Of a stretch of 64,000 bases of DNA, positions 44,340-52,507 are shown piece after piece; the first letter of the stretch is position 1; every line of letters starts with the position of its first letter. This DNA is from Pseudaeromonas sp038247115 (GTDB taxonomy: Bacteria; Pseudomonadota; Gammaproteobacteria; Enterobacterales; Aeromonadaceae). Under the pieces are notes generated by a model, which did not search any database, had not been told where the DNA came from, and worked only from the letters and a program-made list of their open reading frames with translations. The stretch spans positions 1 through 64,000 of the forward strand of contig JBBRVG010000002.1 in NCBI GenBank assembly GCA_038247115.1, given 5' to 3'. Made by a program: the position numbers and the translations under genes.

Positions 44340-45125
44340 ATGGCGGCAGCGCGCGATATCAATGAACAGAACCTGATCCACGGTGCCGCAGATCTGATCC
44401 TGGCCATCGACCATCCGCAGTTTTTCGACAAGCTTATCTATCTGCTGCGGCTGGCGGGCAGCTACGACGATTACGTCATCCTGGCCTACCATCCTACGGC
44501 GCGGCCCGTGGTGCTGGGCTCCTCCCTGGCCAGCGACGAGTTGGCGGCCTGGGATCGCTACCTGCAAGGGGCCTATCTGCTGAGCCCTTTCTACGACTAC
44601 GCCATGCAGGGCGGCAAAGGGGTGGTCAGCTTGGCGGAAATTGCCCCGGATGACTTCTACCAGAGCGCCTATCACGACGAATACTTCCGCTACTCGGGCC
44701 TGATGGACGAGGTGTGCCTGGTGATCCAGACCGATCACCAGCTCTGTTATCTGCTCTCCCTGGGCCGTACCCAGACCCTCTCGAGTTTCAACCGCCGGGT
44801 GCTGGACCGTCTCAAAGCCTTCTACCCGCTGATCTGCGCTGCGGTACAGATGCACGACAAACAGCACGGCCTGGCGGATCCGGGCTCTCATGTGCCGGTC
44901 AAGCAGGCGATCCTCAACTTTGGTGAAGACCGGCTCACCCCGCGGGAAAAAGAGGTACTGCAGTTGCTGATCCGGGGCTACTCCAGCAAGGAGTCGGCCA
45001 ACAAGCTGGCCATGGCCTACGAAACCGAGCGGGTGCACCGCAAAAATATCTACAGCAAGCTGGAGGTGAACTCGCAAAAGGAGTTGCTGGGCAAGCTGTT
45101 TGACCAGGCGATCCACCCCGGCTAA
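44340..45125 (+). CDS. LuxR-family transcriptional regulator
   Basis: 261 residues from ATG 44340 (ATG 44289 possible). The N-terminal 170 residues form a sensor region without receiver or classic acyl-homoserine-lactone motifs. The C-terminal HTH is LTPREKEVLQLLIRGYSSKESANKLAMAYETERVHRKNIYSKL, in which the LuxR recognition helix is recognisable but diverged. It lies between the permease operon and the two hydrolase genes and is the likely regulator of both. Confidence 0.85.
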   Translation: MAAARDINEQNLIHGAADLILAIDHPQFFDKLIYLLRLAGSYDDYVILAYHPTARPVVLGSSLASDELAAWDRYLQGAYLLSPFYDYAMQGGKGVVSLAEIAPDDFYQSAYHDEYFRYSGLMDEVCLVIQTDHQLCYLLSLGRTQTLSSFNRRVLDRLKAFYPLICAAVQMHDKQHGLADPGSHVPVKQAILNFGEDRLTPREKEVLQLLIRGYSSKESANKLAMAYETERVHRKNIYSKLEVNSQKELLGKLFDQAIHPG

Positions 45126-45196
45126 CCCGACTGAGGGATACCCTCGCGTCCCGCCGCTCGCTAGATTGATCTCAAGTTCCCATTCATGAGGTCAAG

Positions 45197-46435
45197 ATGG
45201 TTACATTGCACACCAACAGCGCCCGACTGCAGGAGAGACTGCAGACCATGGCCGAGTTCGGTGCCCTGCCGAATGGCGGCTGTAACCGCCAAGCGCTCAC
45301 CGCCGAGGATGCCGCGGGTCGCGACTGCTTTGTCCGCTGGTGCCAGGAGCTCGGCGGCGAGCCGCGGCGGGACAGCATGGGCAACCTGTTTGTCCGCTTT
45401 GAGGGCAGGGAGCCTGCCGGTTTGCCTGTTTTGCTCGGCTCTCATCTGGATACCCAACCCACAGGTGGTCGCTACGACGGCGTCTACGGCGTACTGGCCG
45501 CCCTGGAGGTATTGCAGACTTTGCAGGAGGCGGGGCATCGTCTGCGCCGCACCGTGGAGCTGGCGGCCTGGACCAACGAGGAGGGGGCACGCTTTGCCCC
45601 GGCCATGATGGGCTCCGGCGTGTTCGCCGGGGTATTTGAGCAGACCAGTCTCTACCAGCACTGCGACCGGGATGGCATCAGCCTGCTGGAGGCCTTGCAC
45701 CACAGCGGCCAGTTGGGCACGGCGCCCTGCCTCCCGTTTGCCTTTCATGCCGCCCTCGAGCTGCACATAGAGCAGGGGCCTGTGCTGGAGCGGTGCGGCC
45801 TGCCCATTGGCGTGGTGAGCGGCGTGCAGGGCATGCAGTGGTACGAGGTCACCATCAGCGGCCAGTCGGTGCATGCGGGCCCCACGCCCATGGCCATGCG
45901 GACCGATCCGGTGCAAGCCCTGATGTCGCTGTTGACTGAACTCTATGCTCTGGTAGCTGACGCCGGTGAGGATGCCCGCCTCACGGTCGGCTCCATCAGC
46001 ACCTCGACCCATGCCACCAATACGGTGCCCGCCCAGGTGCGCTTCACCCTGGATGTGCGCCATCCCCAGATGGCGGTTCTGGAGCGTCTGGCCGCCCGCA
46101 TCGAAGAGCTCTGCACCCTGAGCCATGGCGCCCTGCAGATCGCCATCCACTCCCTGTGGCGCTCTCCGGCGGTGGCCTTCGATGATCAATGCCAGGCCGC
46201 CATTCGCCAGGCCTGCGGCACCCTGGGTCTAGCCCAGCGCACCCTGGTGTCCGGCGCCGGTCACGATTCTGTCTATCTCGCCCGCTTGGGGCCCACTGGC
46301 ATGATCTTCATCCCCTGCCGGGACGGGCTCTCTCATAACGAGCAGGAGTACGCCACGCCGCAGCAGCTGCAACAAGGCGCTGATGTATTGCTGCACACCC
46401 TGCTGACTCTGGATCAAGAAGGACACCTCTCATGA
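45197..46435 (+). CDS. M20-family amidohydrolase: N-carbamoyl-amino-acid / allantoate / ureidopropionase type
   Basis: 412 residues after GAGG. Metal-ligand motifs of the hydantoinase/carbamoylase group: GSHLDTQPTGGRYDGVYG, WTNEEGARF, LELHIEQGPVLE, HAGPTPMAMR dimer-domain region and GAGHDSVYLARL. These enzymes split N-carbamoyl amino acids or allantoate, releasing ammonia and CO2. It overlaps the next gene by four bases, so the two enzymes probably act in sequence. Confidence 0.9.
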   Translation: MVTLHTNSARLQERLQTMAEFGALPNGGCNRQALTAEDAAGRDCFVRWCQELGGEPRRDSMGNLFVRFEGREPAGLPVLLGSHLDTQPTGGRYDGVYGVLAALEVLQTLQEAGHRLRRTVELAAWTNEEGARFAPAMMGSGVFAGVFEQTSLYQHCDRDGISLLEALHHSGQLGTAPCLPFAFHAALELHIEQGPVLERCGLPIGVVSGVQGMQWYEVTISGQSVHAGPTPMAMRTDPVQALMSLLTELYALVADAGEDARLTVGSISTSTHATNTVPAQVRFTLDVRHPQMAVLERLAARIEELCTLSHGALQIAIHSLWRSPAVAFDDQCQAAIRQACGTLGLAQRTLVSGAGHDSVYLARLGPTGMIFIPCRDGLSHNEQEYATPQQLQQGADVLLHTLLTLDQEGHLS

Positions 46436-47340
46436 CTTCACCCTGGAAACACCGCCAGGACGGCGGACCCACACCCTCATTGAGCCAATGGGGCATGGCC
46501 AGCGAAACCGACATACTGGAAAGCGTGCTGGTTGGGCCCATCGACCACTATAGCTGGAAGGATGGCAACGCCACTTCCCGCCGTCATCTGGCCAATGGCA
46601 CCCCCTTTGATGCCACCATCGCCCGTCAGCAGTATGGCGAGATGCTCGATGCCTACCGCCAGGCCGACGTGGAGGTGAAATTCCTCACTCCCCGTCCCGA
46701 ACAACCCTATGCCGTGTTCGCCCGGGACTCCTCCGTCATGACCCCCTGGGGCCCCATCATCTGCCAGATGTATAGCCCCTGGCGGCGCAGCGAATGGCTG
46801 ACGGTGCTGGAGTTTTACCAGCAAGCCGAGATCCCTGTGTATGACGTGGTGACCGCCGGCACCTTCGAGGGCGGTGACTTCATGCTGATCGAGCCGGGTG
46901 TGGCCCTGTGCGGTTACTCCGGCGAGCGCACCAGCCCGGCTGGCATTGCCCAGGTGAAGGGGTGGTTTGAACAGGAGGGCTGGGAGTTCCATACAGTGCC
47001 TTTCGACCCCCATTTCCTGCATCTGGATGTGCAATGCATCATGGTGGCGGAGAAGCTGGCGGCTGTCTGTACCGCCGTGGTTCCGGACAGCCTGCTGACC
47101 TGGCTGCGGCACAAGGGCATCGAGATCCTGGATGTGCCCTACAAGGATGCCATGGAGTTGGGTTGCAACATCATGGCCCTGGGCCGTGAACGGGTGCTGC
47201 TGCCCAAGGATAGCCTGGCGCTCAAGCAGCAGTGCCTGGCCCGGGGCCTGACGGTGCTGGATCCGGACATCGGCATGATCACCAAGGGCGGTGGCGGCGT
47301 GCACTGCATGAGCCAGCCCCTGAAACGGCGCAGCCGCTGA
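46432..47340 (+). CDS. DDAH/arginine-deiminase-like amidinohydrolase
   Basis: 302 residues. Guanidino-modifying-enzyme signatures: the substrate-binding Asp in ARDSSVM, the acidic pair in TFEGGDF, the catalytic His in HFLHLDVQ and the catalytic Cys in GGGGVHCMSQPL at the C-terminus. The family hydrolyses guanidino compounds to ureido products. Coupled to a carbamoyl-amino-acid hydrolase it suggests a guanidino to ureido to amino-compound route. The exact substrate is not known. Confidence 0.87.
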   Translation: MTSPWKHRQDGGPTPSLSQWGMASETDILESVLVGPIDHYSWKDGNATSRRHLANGTPFDATIARQQYGEMLDAYRQADVEVKFLTPRPEQPYAVFARDSSVMTPWGPIICQMYSPWRRSEWLTVLEFYQQAEIPVYDVVTAGTFEGGDFMLIEPGVALCGYSGERTSPAGIAQVKGWFEQEGWEFHTVPFDPHFLHLDVQCIMVAEKLAAVCTAVVPDSLLTWLRHKGIEILDVPYKDAMELGCNIMALGRERVLLPKDSLALKQQCLARGLTVLDPDIGMITKGGGGVHCMSQPLKRRSR

Positions 47341-47349
47341 CAGGCACCC

Positions 47350-47370
47350 GGCCGGGCCTCAGGCCCGGCC
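47350..47370 (+). terminator. GC-rich hairpin after the amidinohydrolase gene
   Basis: Perfect nine-base-pair stem GGCCGGGCC / GGCCCGGCC with a three-base loop, ten bases after the stop. No T-run follows, so its strength as a terminator is uncertain. Confidence 0.5.
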
Positions 47371-47460
47371 AGTCTCTACGCTGCCCGTTGATTGAACCGT
47401 TGTTGCTTTAATGTTAACCTGCAGGCCGATTTATATTCGTACCCTAATGACGAGATTTCT

Positions 47461-47578
47461 ATGTATATGTTTTTCGTTGGCTAATTAACCAGTCCGTAAC
47501 ACCTTTGATTTTCATATAAACGGTGCCCGCTCAGATTGCGGCAACGGTTGAAATTCTATGGTGTTGTATTGGTTTTTT
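47461..47578 (+). promoter_or_regulatory. Possible leader peptide and attenuator before the lepA-like gene
   Basis: A seven-codon mini-frame (ATG TAT ATG TTT TTC GTT GGC TAA, 47461-47484) is followed by a bulged hairpin TGCCCGC / GCGGCA (47524-47542). A GGTGTT that can pair with the earlier AACACC follows, then a run of six T at 47573-47578. The layout resembles leader-controlled ribosome-protection genes. It is a pattern reading only. Confidence 0.3.
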
Positions 47579-47599
47579 ACTAATTCAACGAGAAATAAC

Positions 47600-49420
47600 A
47601 TGAAATCTGAATGCCTGAATAGCAAGCATAATCCTGTCCGTAATTTTGCCATTATTGCGCATATAGACCACGGCAAATCCACACTCGCCGATCGCATCCT
47701 GGAAACAACAAATACAGTACCTCAGCGCCAAATGCGGCAACAATTGCTGGATTCCATGGAGGTCGAACGGACCCATGGCATCACAGTGAAATCCAGCGGT
47801 GTTCGAATTCAATATCAATCCACCGATGGTGACTCTTTTATTTATAACTTGATCGATACCCCAGGCCATGTCGATTTTTCTTATGAGGTATCCAAGAGCC
47901 TTGCAGCCTGCGAGGGAGCCATTTTGCTTGTTGATGCAACGCAAGGGGTGCAAGCGCAGACAGTTGCAAATTTCCAACTGGCACGGGAAAATAATCTTGT
48001 TTTAATTCCTGTTATCAACAAAATAGACAGTCCCAATGCCGATATTGGGGCTGCGAAAACACAAATCATTGAATTGGGTCATTTCAATGAAGAGGATATT
48101 GTCTATATTTCCGCAAGATCAGGCTTGGGGGTGGATACATTATTGGAGCGGATACATCAGGTTATTCCAGCTCCCGCCAAGCATCCGTCTGCCCCCCTGA
48201 AAGCCCTGGTGATTGACTCGCACTATGATTCCTATCGCGGAGTCATTGCCCATATCCGGGTGTTTTCCGGGCATGTCTCCGCAAACGAAAATCTACTCTT
48301 CATGCGTAGCAATGAAGCTTTCCTGGCGACGGAAACCGGTTATTTTTCACCCGCCATGACATCCAGCTCGGCTTTGCTGGCTGGTGATGTTGGTTATGTC
48401 ATTACCAATATTAAAGATCCCGAGAAAGTGACGGTGGGCGACACCCTGACCGGCGTCACTAACCCAATAGCACAACCATTACCGGGTTATAAAAAGGCGC
48501 AGCCGATGGTGTTTGCTGGCTTTTATCCTAGTGATGGCGATGATGAAAAATTGCGTTCTATTCTGCATAAGCTGATCCTGAATGAGTCATCCATTCATCT
48601 GGAAGAGGAATATTCAAAAGCATTGGGAGCTGGTTTCCGATGTGGTTTTCTCGGTATGTTGCATTTGCAAATTATTCGAGAACGTCTGGAAAAAGAGTTT
48701 GCGGCGCAACTACTGGTAACAGCGCCTGGCGTTGCTTATCGGGTCAGAACTAAAAAAGGGCAGGAGCTGGTGGTCACCAATGCTTCCTTTTTTCCTCCTT
48801 TTGAAGAAATAGCCTTTGTTGATGAACCCATCATGAATGTCACTATTACGCTGCCTGAATCACAAGTAGGAACCGTGATGCAATTTTCCGGATCCCGCAA
48901 AGGGGTATTTGGTTCCCTGGAATATAAAGCGGGTCAGGCTGTACTGCATTATGAAATTCCGGCCTCTGAAATTGCCTATGATTTTTTCAATCGACTGAAA
49001 TCATTGACTCGCGGATATGCGGCGATGGAAACTTCATTCAAGGCGTATCAGAGAGCCGATATTGTCAGACTGGATGTGCAGATCAACTATATCCCTGTGG
49101 ATGCCTTAACCCTATTGGCTCATCGCTGTGATGCACCGCTGATTGCAGCCGAACTGGCGGTAAAATTAAAACATACAATCCCTCGCAAACTCTATCCGAT
49201 GCCGGTACAGGTATTAGTCGAAAATAGGGTGATCGGACGGGAGGATATTCCTCCGTTGAGAAAAAATCAGGCCGTAAACGGTGAAAAACGCAGCCTGTCG
49301 AAAAAGAAAGAACTGCTGCGGCGTCAGAGTCATAATCGAAAACGCATGGCGGAACTGGAAATATCACTCCCGCAAGAAGTATTTAACTCCCTACTCGATG
49401 TGGATACCAAGCGGGTTTAA
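47600..49420 (+). CDS. Second LepA/EF-4-like translational GTPase
   Basis: 606 residues from ATG 47600; ATG 47558 is possible. All GTPase motifs are present (AHIDHGKST, HGITVKS, DTPGHVDFSYEVS, NKID), followed by LepA domains II-V (FRCGFLGMLHLQII, RGYAAMETSFKAYQ) and a LepA-type basic C-terminus (SKKKELLRRQSHNRKRM). It diverges from canonical LepA (for example RTHGITVKS instead of RERGITIKA) and replaces the usual IPRQQF-AIGTHIIAR stretch with PRKLYPMPVQVLVENRVIGRED. The gene is more AT-rich than its neighbours and is not beside lepB, so it is probably an acquired paralogue. Confidence 0.87.
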   Translation: MKSECLNSKHNPVRNFAIIAHIDHGKSTLADRILETTNTVPQRQMRQQLLDSMEVERTHGITVKSSGVRIQYQSTDGDSFIYNLIDTPGHVDFSYEVSKSLAACEGAILLVDATQGVQAQTVANFQLARENNLVLIPVINKIDSPNADIGAAKTQIIELGHFNEEDIVYISARSGLGVDTLLERIHQVIPAPAKHPSAPLKALVIDSHYDSYRGVIAHIRVFSGHVSANENLLFMRSNEAFLATETGYFSPAMTSSSALLAGDVGYVITNIKDPEKVTVGDTLTGVTNPIAQPLPGYKKAQPMVFAGFYPSDGDDEKLRSILHKLILNESSIHLEEEYSKALGAGFRCGFLGMLHLQIIRERLEKEFAAQLLVTAPGVAYRVRTKKGQELVVTNASFFPPFEEIAFVDEPIMNVTITLPESQVGTVMQFSGSRKGVFGSLEYKAGQAVLHYEIPASEIAYDFFNRLKSLTRGYAAMETSFKAYQRADIVRLDVQINYIPVDALTLLAHRCDAPLIAAELAVKLKHTIPRKLYPMPVQVLVENRVIGREDIPPLRKNQAVNGEKRSLSKKKELLRRQSHNRKRMAELEISLPQEVFNSLLDVDTKRV

Positions 49421-49430
49421 CCCGCTTTTT
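49409..49430 (+). terminator. Terminator overlapping the lepA-like stop codon
   Basis: AAGCGGG / CCCGCTT stem with a TTTAA loop that contains the TAA stop, followed by a T-run. Confidence 0.8.
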
Positions 49431-49586
49431 CTCAGGCCAGCACAACCCCTGGAGTGGCTATCCTCAATACCCACAGCCTTGCTCCTCGCAGGGCATCGCC
49501 TCATGGATGAGGCACTAAAAATTATTGATTATTTAACGTGGAATTCTCGATGATGGGGATGACAGTACAAACAGCAGAAGAGAGTC

Positions 49587-50588
49587 ATGGTGAAAATTGG
49601 CCGCAATGATCCTTGTCCATGTGGCAGCGGTAAGAAATATAAACACTGTTGTATGGATAACCTCTCAATACAGCGCGCAGAGTTATTGGATGACATGGCA
49701 CAAGTCGTCGCCATGAACCCCAATCTCAGCCTGGATGAACTCAATCGGGTTGCTCAGCAGCGGATGCAAGAGCGCAATCATAAGCCCGAAGCCGACTTTT
49801 GTGGTCTCACGCCAACCCAAATGAATAACTGGCTGTATGCACCTTTTAATCAATGGGCCGGGGTGACGATTACGACGCCTGACGACTTATCCCGGAGCCC
49901 CGTCATGCGTTATTTGGCTTTGATTCTGGATGAAGCCCTGCAGCAAGAGGGCTCATTCAAAGCAACCAGTAAAGGCAATTTACCCGTGAAACTGGTCAAG
50001 CAGGCCTGTGACTTGTTGCCTGAATTTGCCATCGGCAAGTTTGACATTCATGTGAGCATAAATAGCTTTGCCGGTGTGAATGAAGAGAAGTTTGTCGCGC
50101 TGCACTACACCCGGATCCTGGCTGAGATTGCGGGCATCATTTATCGCCGAAGTGGTCATTTCCATATGAAAAAAGAGGCGCAAAAGCGATATCAAACCCA
50201 GGGCGTGAACGCCTTTTTCCTGCGCATGCTCGAGGCGGCCGTGGCGAAGTATAACTGGGGTTATCTCGATGGTTGGGAGACGGATGTGGATCTGCGCACC
50301 TTCTGGCTGTTTATGCTGTGGCGTCTGCAAGGCCATGCGTCTCTCGAGCAATTGAAGGAGGAAGTGGCGACCGCGTTCCCTGATGTGCTGCGCCAGTTGA
50401 GACCTGATGACTATCTTCCACCCATTCAGCAACTCGGCTTACTGATCGAATCGCGCTTTATCGAGCGATTTTTACAGTTCTGGGGCTTTATCACCGTCGA
50501 GCCAAGATGCTTTTTCACCGAGGAGCCGGTACCCAGAATCGCCGAGATCCAGCCGCTGCTGACGCACACTTTCCAGTTCTCGATGTAA
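49587..50588 (+). CDS. SEC-C zinc-motif protein
   Basis: 333 residues. The N-terminal 23 residues are a SEC-C zinc-binding motif (GRNDPCPCGSGKKYKHCC), as in SecA tails. The rest is a helical domain of unknown function with an aromatic-rich centre (YNWGYLDGWETDVDLRTFWLFMLW). SEC-C proteins bind ribosomes or SecB in some cases and often occur in accessory regions. It lies between the LepA-like gene and the SecB-like chaperone; any link is inference. Confidence 0.83.
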   Translation: MVKIGRNDPCPCGSGKKYKHCCMDNLSIQRAELLDDMAQVVAMNPNLSLDELNRVAQQRMQERNHKPEADFCGLTPTQMNNWLYAPFNQWAGVTITTPDDLSRSPVMRYLALILDEALQQEGSFKATSKGNLPVKLVKQACDLLPEFAIGKFDIHVSINSFAGVNEEKFVALHYTRILAEIAGIIYRRSGHFHMKKEAQKRYQTQGVNAFFLRMLEAAVAKYNWGYLDGWETDVDLRTFWLFMLWRLQGHASLEQLKEEVATAFPDVLRQLRPDDYLPPIQQLGLLIESRFIERFLQFWGFITVEPRCFFTEEPVPRIAEIQPLLTHTFQFSM

Positions 50589-50622
50589 CCGCCGATGAGA
50601 TGGCTGTTCCGGTGCGTCATTG

Positions 50623-50649
50623 TGTATAGAAATTTCAATTTTCTATACA
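50623..50649. repeat. Ten-base inverted repeat, operator-like
   Basis: TGTATAGAAA, seven bases, TTTCTATACA: a perfect inverted repeat, AT-rich, 35 bases after the SEC-C stop. It could be an operator or a short terminator-like stem, but no gene start is close. Confidence 0.5.
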
Positions 50650-50699
50650 TGTCGTGCCCCAGGTCGATACAAATGGCCCTTTTCTATGCCTGTGTCGGT

Positions 50700-50853
50700 C
50701 GGGAGTGACGGGTCACTGTGGCCGTCAGGCGACTGGCCAGAGTGTGTAGCCAAGCGGGTCAAGCCGTTGATCCAGTTGCTCGCCAAGCAGACCATAGCGC
50801 TGTTTGGCCACCGGTACCGGGACAAGGTGAAGGCCGCCTTGGGGATGAATTAA
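50700..50853 (+). pseudogene. Possible C-terminal gene remnant
   Basis: A short open stretch ending at a TAA encodes WPECVAKRVKPLIQLLAKQTIALFGHRYRDKVKAALGMN, which looks like the folded C-terminus of a protein but lacks any start region or ribosome site. The rest of 50589-50945 contains only the inverted repeat and a hairpin. Confidence 0.25.
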
Positions 50854-50903
50854 CCGCGCAGCAGAGGCTAGGTTCTCACCGCAACAACTGGGCGTTTGAT
50901 GCA

Positions 50904-50930
50904 CAGTTATCCGGGATTGCCGGATAACTG
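50904..50930. terminator. Hairpin 15 bases beyond the SecB-like gene
   Basis: Perfect 11-base-pair stem CAGTTATCCGG / CCGGATAACTG with a five-base loop; no T-run on either strand. Confidence 0.45.
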
Positions 50931-50945
50931 AGGCTAGATGGCGCC

Positions 50946-51407
50946 TTACTGTTGGCAGAACTGTGTGGTCGGCAGGACGACTCGGGGTAGGCGCAGGCGC
51001 TCGCACTGAGAGCTAAGGAATTCTCGCCAGTATGGCCAGACATGGTAGCTGGCGTTTTTCAGGGCAAACTCATCGATGGACGCTTGCTCCAAGGGGGTTA
51101 TCATCAGATATTCGGCGATAAAATCGGCTTCAACAAAGGCTTTGACCTCGGGTTCGTCGCCTTCGCGTGGCATGGTCCAACGTGCCCCGAGGCGGATATA
51201 AACCCGCAGTAGCTGGCCATCGCCCTCGACCTGAATCACCTCGCTGCGGCGCACGACGTGCATCTGCTGCACCTGCAGTTCGGCCTGCGCATCGACAAAC
51301 TTGGGGTCGAAATCATCCAGACACTGGGCGCGGGTTGCCTTGAGATAGACATCGGCAATCTGCAGGCTCTCAATGGCCTGCTGCAGCGACTTGCTGACTT
51401 TAGCCAT
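50946..51407 (-). CDS. SecB-like chaperone of a toxin-antitoxin-chaperone module
   Basis: 153 residues from the ATG at 51407. The C-terminal half shows the SecB-family pattern: an acidic beta strand (EVKAFVEADFIAEYLMITPLEQ) and the helix ASIDEFALKNASYHVWPYWREFLSSQCERLRLPRVVLP, which matches the conserved WPY-RE end of SecB and of TAC chaperones. It overlaps the antitoxin gene by eight bases. In TAC systems such a chaperone binds a tail on the antitoxin and protects it from degradation. It is not the housekeeping SecB, whose neighbours (grxC, gpsA) are absent here. Confidence 0.8.
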   Translation of the reverse strand: MAKVSKSLQQAIESLQIADVYLKATRAQCLDDFDPKFVDAQAELQVQQMHVVRRSEVIQVEGDGQLLRVYIRLGARWTMPREGDEPEVKAFVEADFIAEYLMITPLEQASIDEFALKNASYHVWPYWREFLSSQCERLRLPRVVLPTTQFCQQ

Positions 51408-51927
51408 AACTAACCTCGTTCGAGATCTCATGGCGTTGCACCACAGCGGCTTTTGCCTGGCGACGCTGGCCAAAATTGACCACTGTGACATTCTGCCAAT
51501 GTCCGTTCGGACGTTCGATCTTGGCATCGGCCAGCAGCTTATCCAGTGCTGCGGGAACCTCAGCCGCCAGCCTTAATAACTTATCCATGGCATCGGATTG
51601 CATCACATCATCGGCCTCGTATTTGGAGAAGGCGACCGGGCCACCGCCAAAGGCCTTAGCGGCTTCTTCCTGGCTCAATTCCCAGCGTTTACGTAGTTCG
51701 CGGACTTCGTTGCCGGTCAGTAGACCCTGTACCCGCTTTTTAAATGCGATCATGGCGCGTTTGTTAAAGCGCGCCTCGGCGGCTCCGGCTTGCTCACTGC
51801 CACAGGCATCGCACACGGCATAGTGGCTTTCGATGGTGCCCTGCTGGCCCAAATGTTCAACGGCTATGGGCTCGCTATGCAGGTGTAACTGCCCAGCACC
51901 ACAAATCGGACAAGTGTGATTCGCCAT
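51400..51927 (-). CDS. MqsA-type antitoxin with zinc finger, HTH and C-terminal tail
   Basis: 175 residues from the ATG at 51927 after AAGGA. The N-terminal YgiT/MqsA zinc finger has two CxxC pairs (CPICGAG and CDACGSE). A central Xre-type HTH follows (VRELRKRWELSQEEAAKAFGGGPVAFSKYE). The last 45 or so residues (about 130-175) extend beyond the E. coli MqsA length and are a candidate chaperone-addiction tail. It lies between the toxin (10-base gap) and the SecB-like gene (8-base overlap). Confidence 0.85.
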   Translation of the reverse strand: MANHTCPICGAGQLHLHSEPIAVEHLGQQGTIESHYAVCDACGSEQAGAAEARFNKRAMIAFKKRVQGLLTGNEVRELRKRWELSQEEAAKAFGGGPVAFSKYEADDVMQSDAMDKLLRLAAEVPAALDKLLADAKIERPNGHWQNVTVVNFGQRRQAKAAVVQRHEISNEVSYG

Positions 51928-51937
51928 CTTGGATTCC

Positions 51938-52369
51938 TTATTGCGATAGATGGCAGGAGACCAGCAGTAGCAGCTGCCCCGTCTTGCCAATCGCAAACTT
52001 CACATAATATTCAAAGCGCATCTCTTTGTGCGCCGCTTCGACCCACTCGCTACGTTGTAGCCGGTAGCCGTCACAGGCTGCCCATGGGCCAGTTGGTCGC
52101 TGTACGCACCACTCCGAGTTCAGGTAATGGCCTTCGGTAACGGTTTGCCGGAGCAATTGGCGCACATCGGCAATCTCATAACCCAATTCGGCAACATTCT
52201 GAATGCACTTGCGTGTCCAGAGGGTGGTCTTGTCATCTCCAGCCTGCAGTAGTTGCAGCACATCAGCCACAGGGTAGAGCGGGCCACCTGCGATATGGTT
52301 CCGGTTATCCCCGGTATCAACCGGTGGTTGCCCTGAGTAGGCACTAACATTCATCACATTGTTTACCAT
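51938..52369 (-). CDS. Putative MqsR-like toxin
   Basis: 143 residues from ATG 52369; ATG 52354 is equally possible and neither has a good ribosome site. The sequence (ADVLQLLQAGDDKTTLWTRKCIQNVAELGY ... GYRLQRSEWVEAAHKEMRFEYYVKFAIGKTGQLLLLVSCHLS) follows the MqsR/RelE-like order of helix pair then strands ending in a hydrophobic strand. The family call rests mostly on the MqsA partner; another toxin fold such as an ADP-ribosyltransferase is not excluded. It is the first gene of the module and is preceded by a palindromic operator. Confidence 0.65.
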   Translation of the reverse strand: MVNNVMNVSAYSGQPPVDTGDNRNHIAGGPLYPVADVLQLLQAGDDKTTLWTRKCIQNVAELGYEIADVRQLLRQTVTEGHYLNSEWCVQRPTGPWAACDGYRLQRSEWVEAAHKEMRFEYYVKFAIGKTGQLLLLVSCHLSQ

Positions 52370-52377
52370 TATGGTAA
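52363..52377. promoter_or_regulatory. Operator-like palindrome at the toxin start
   Basis: TTACCAT, one base, ATGGTAA: perfect seven-base arms. On the minus strand the same bases contain CATAAT, a possible -10, so antitoxin binding here would block transcription of the module. Confidence 0.65.
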
Positions 52378-52507
52378 GTTTTGCCACTGTTTTTGCAGGT
52401 TGGCGTCCAGTGTAGCTCACAGTGTGGGGGCAAGAAACTGACCATATCCCGCTTGAAGCTGGCATGCCGTTCAAACTCACCCTGTTCTAATTCGGCGAGT
52501 GAGCTGG

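Noticed and set aside
25079..52377. Similarity between TTACC-AAT-GGTAA in the afsA leader and TTACCAT-T-ATGGTAA at the toxin operator
   Set aside because: Short AT-rich palindromes with different spacing; chance similarity is likely and no shared regulator is evident.
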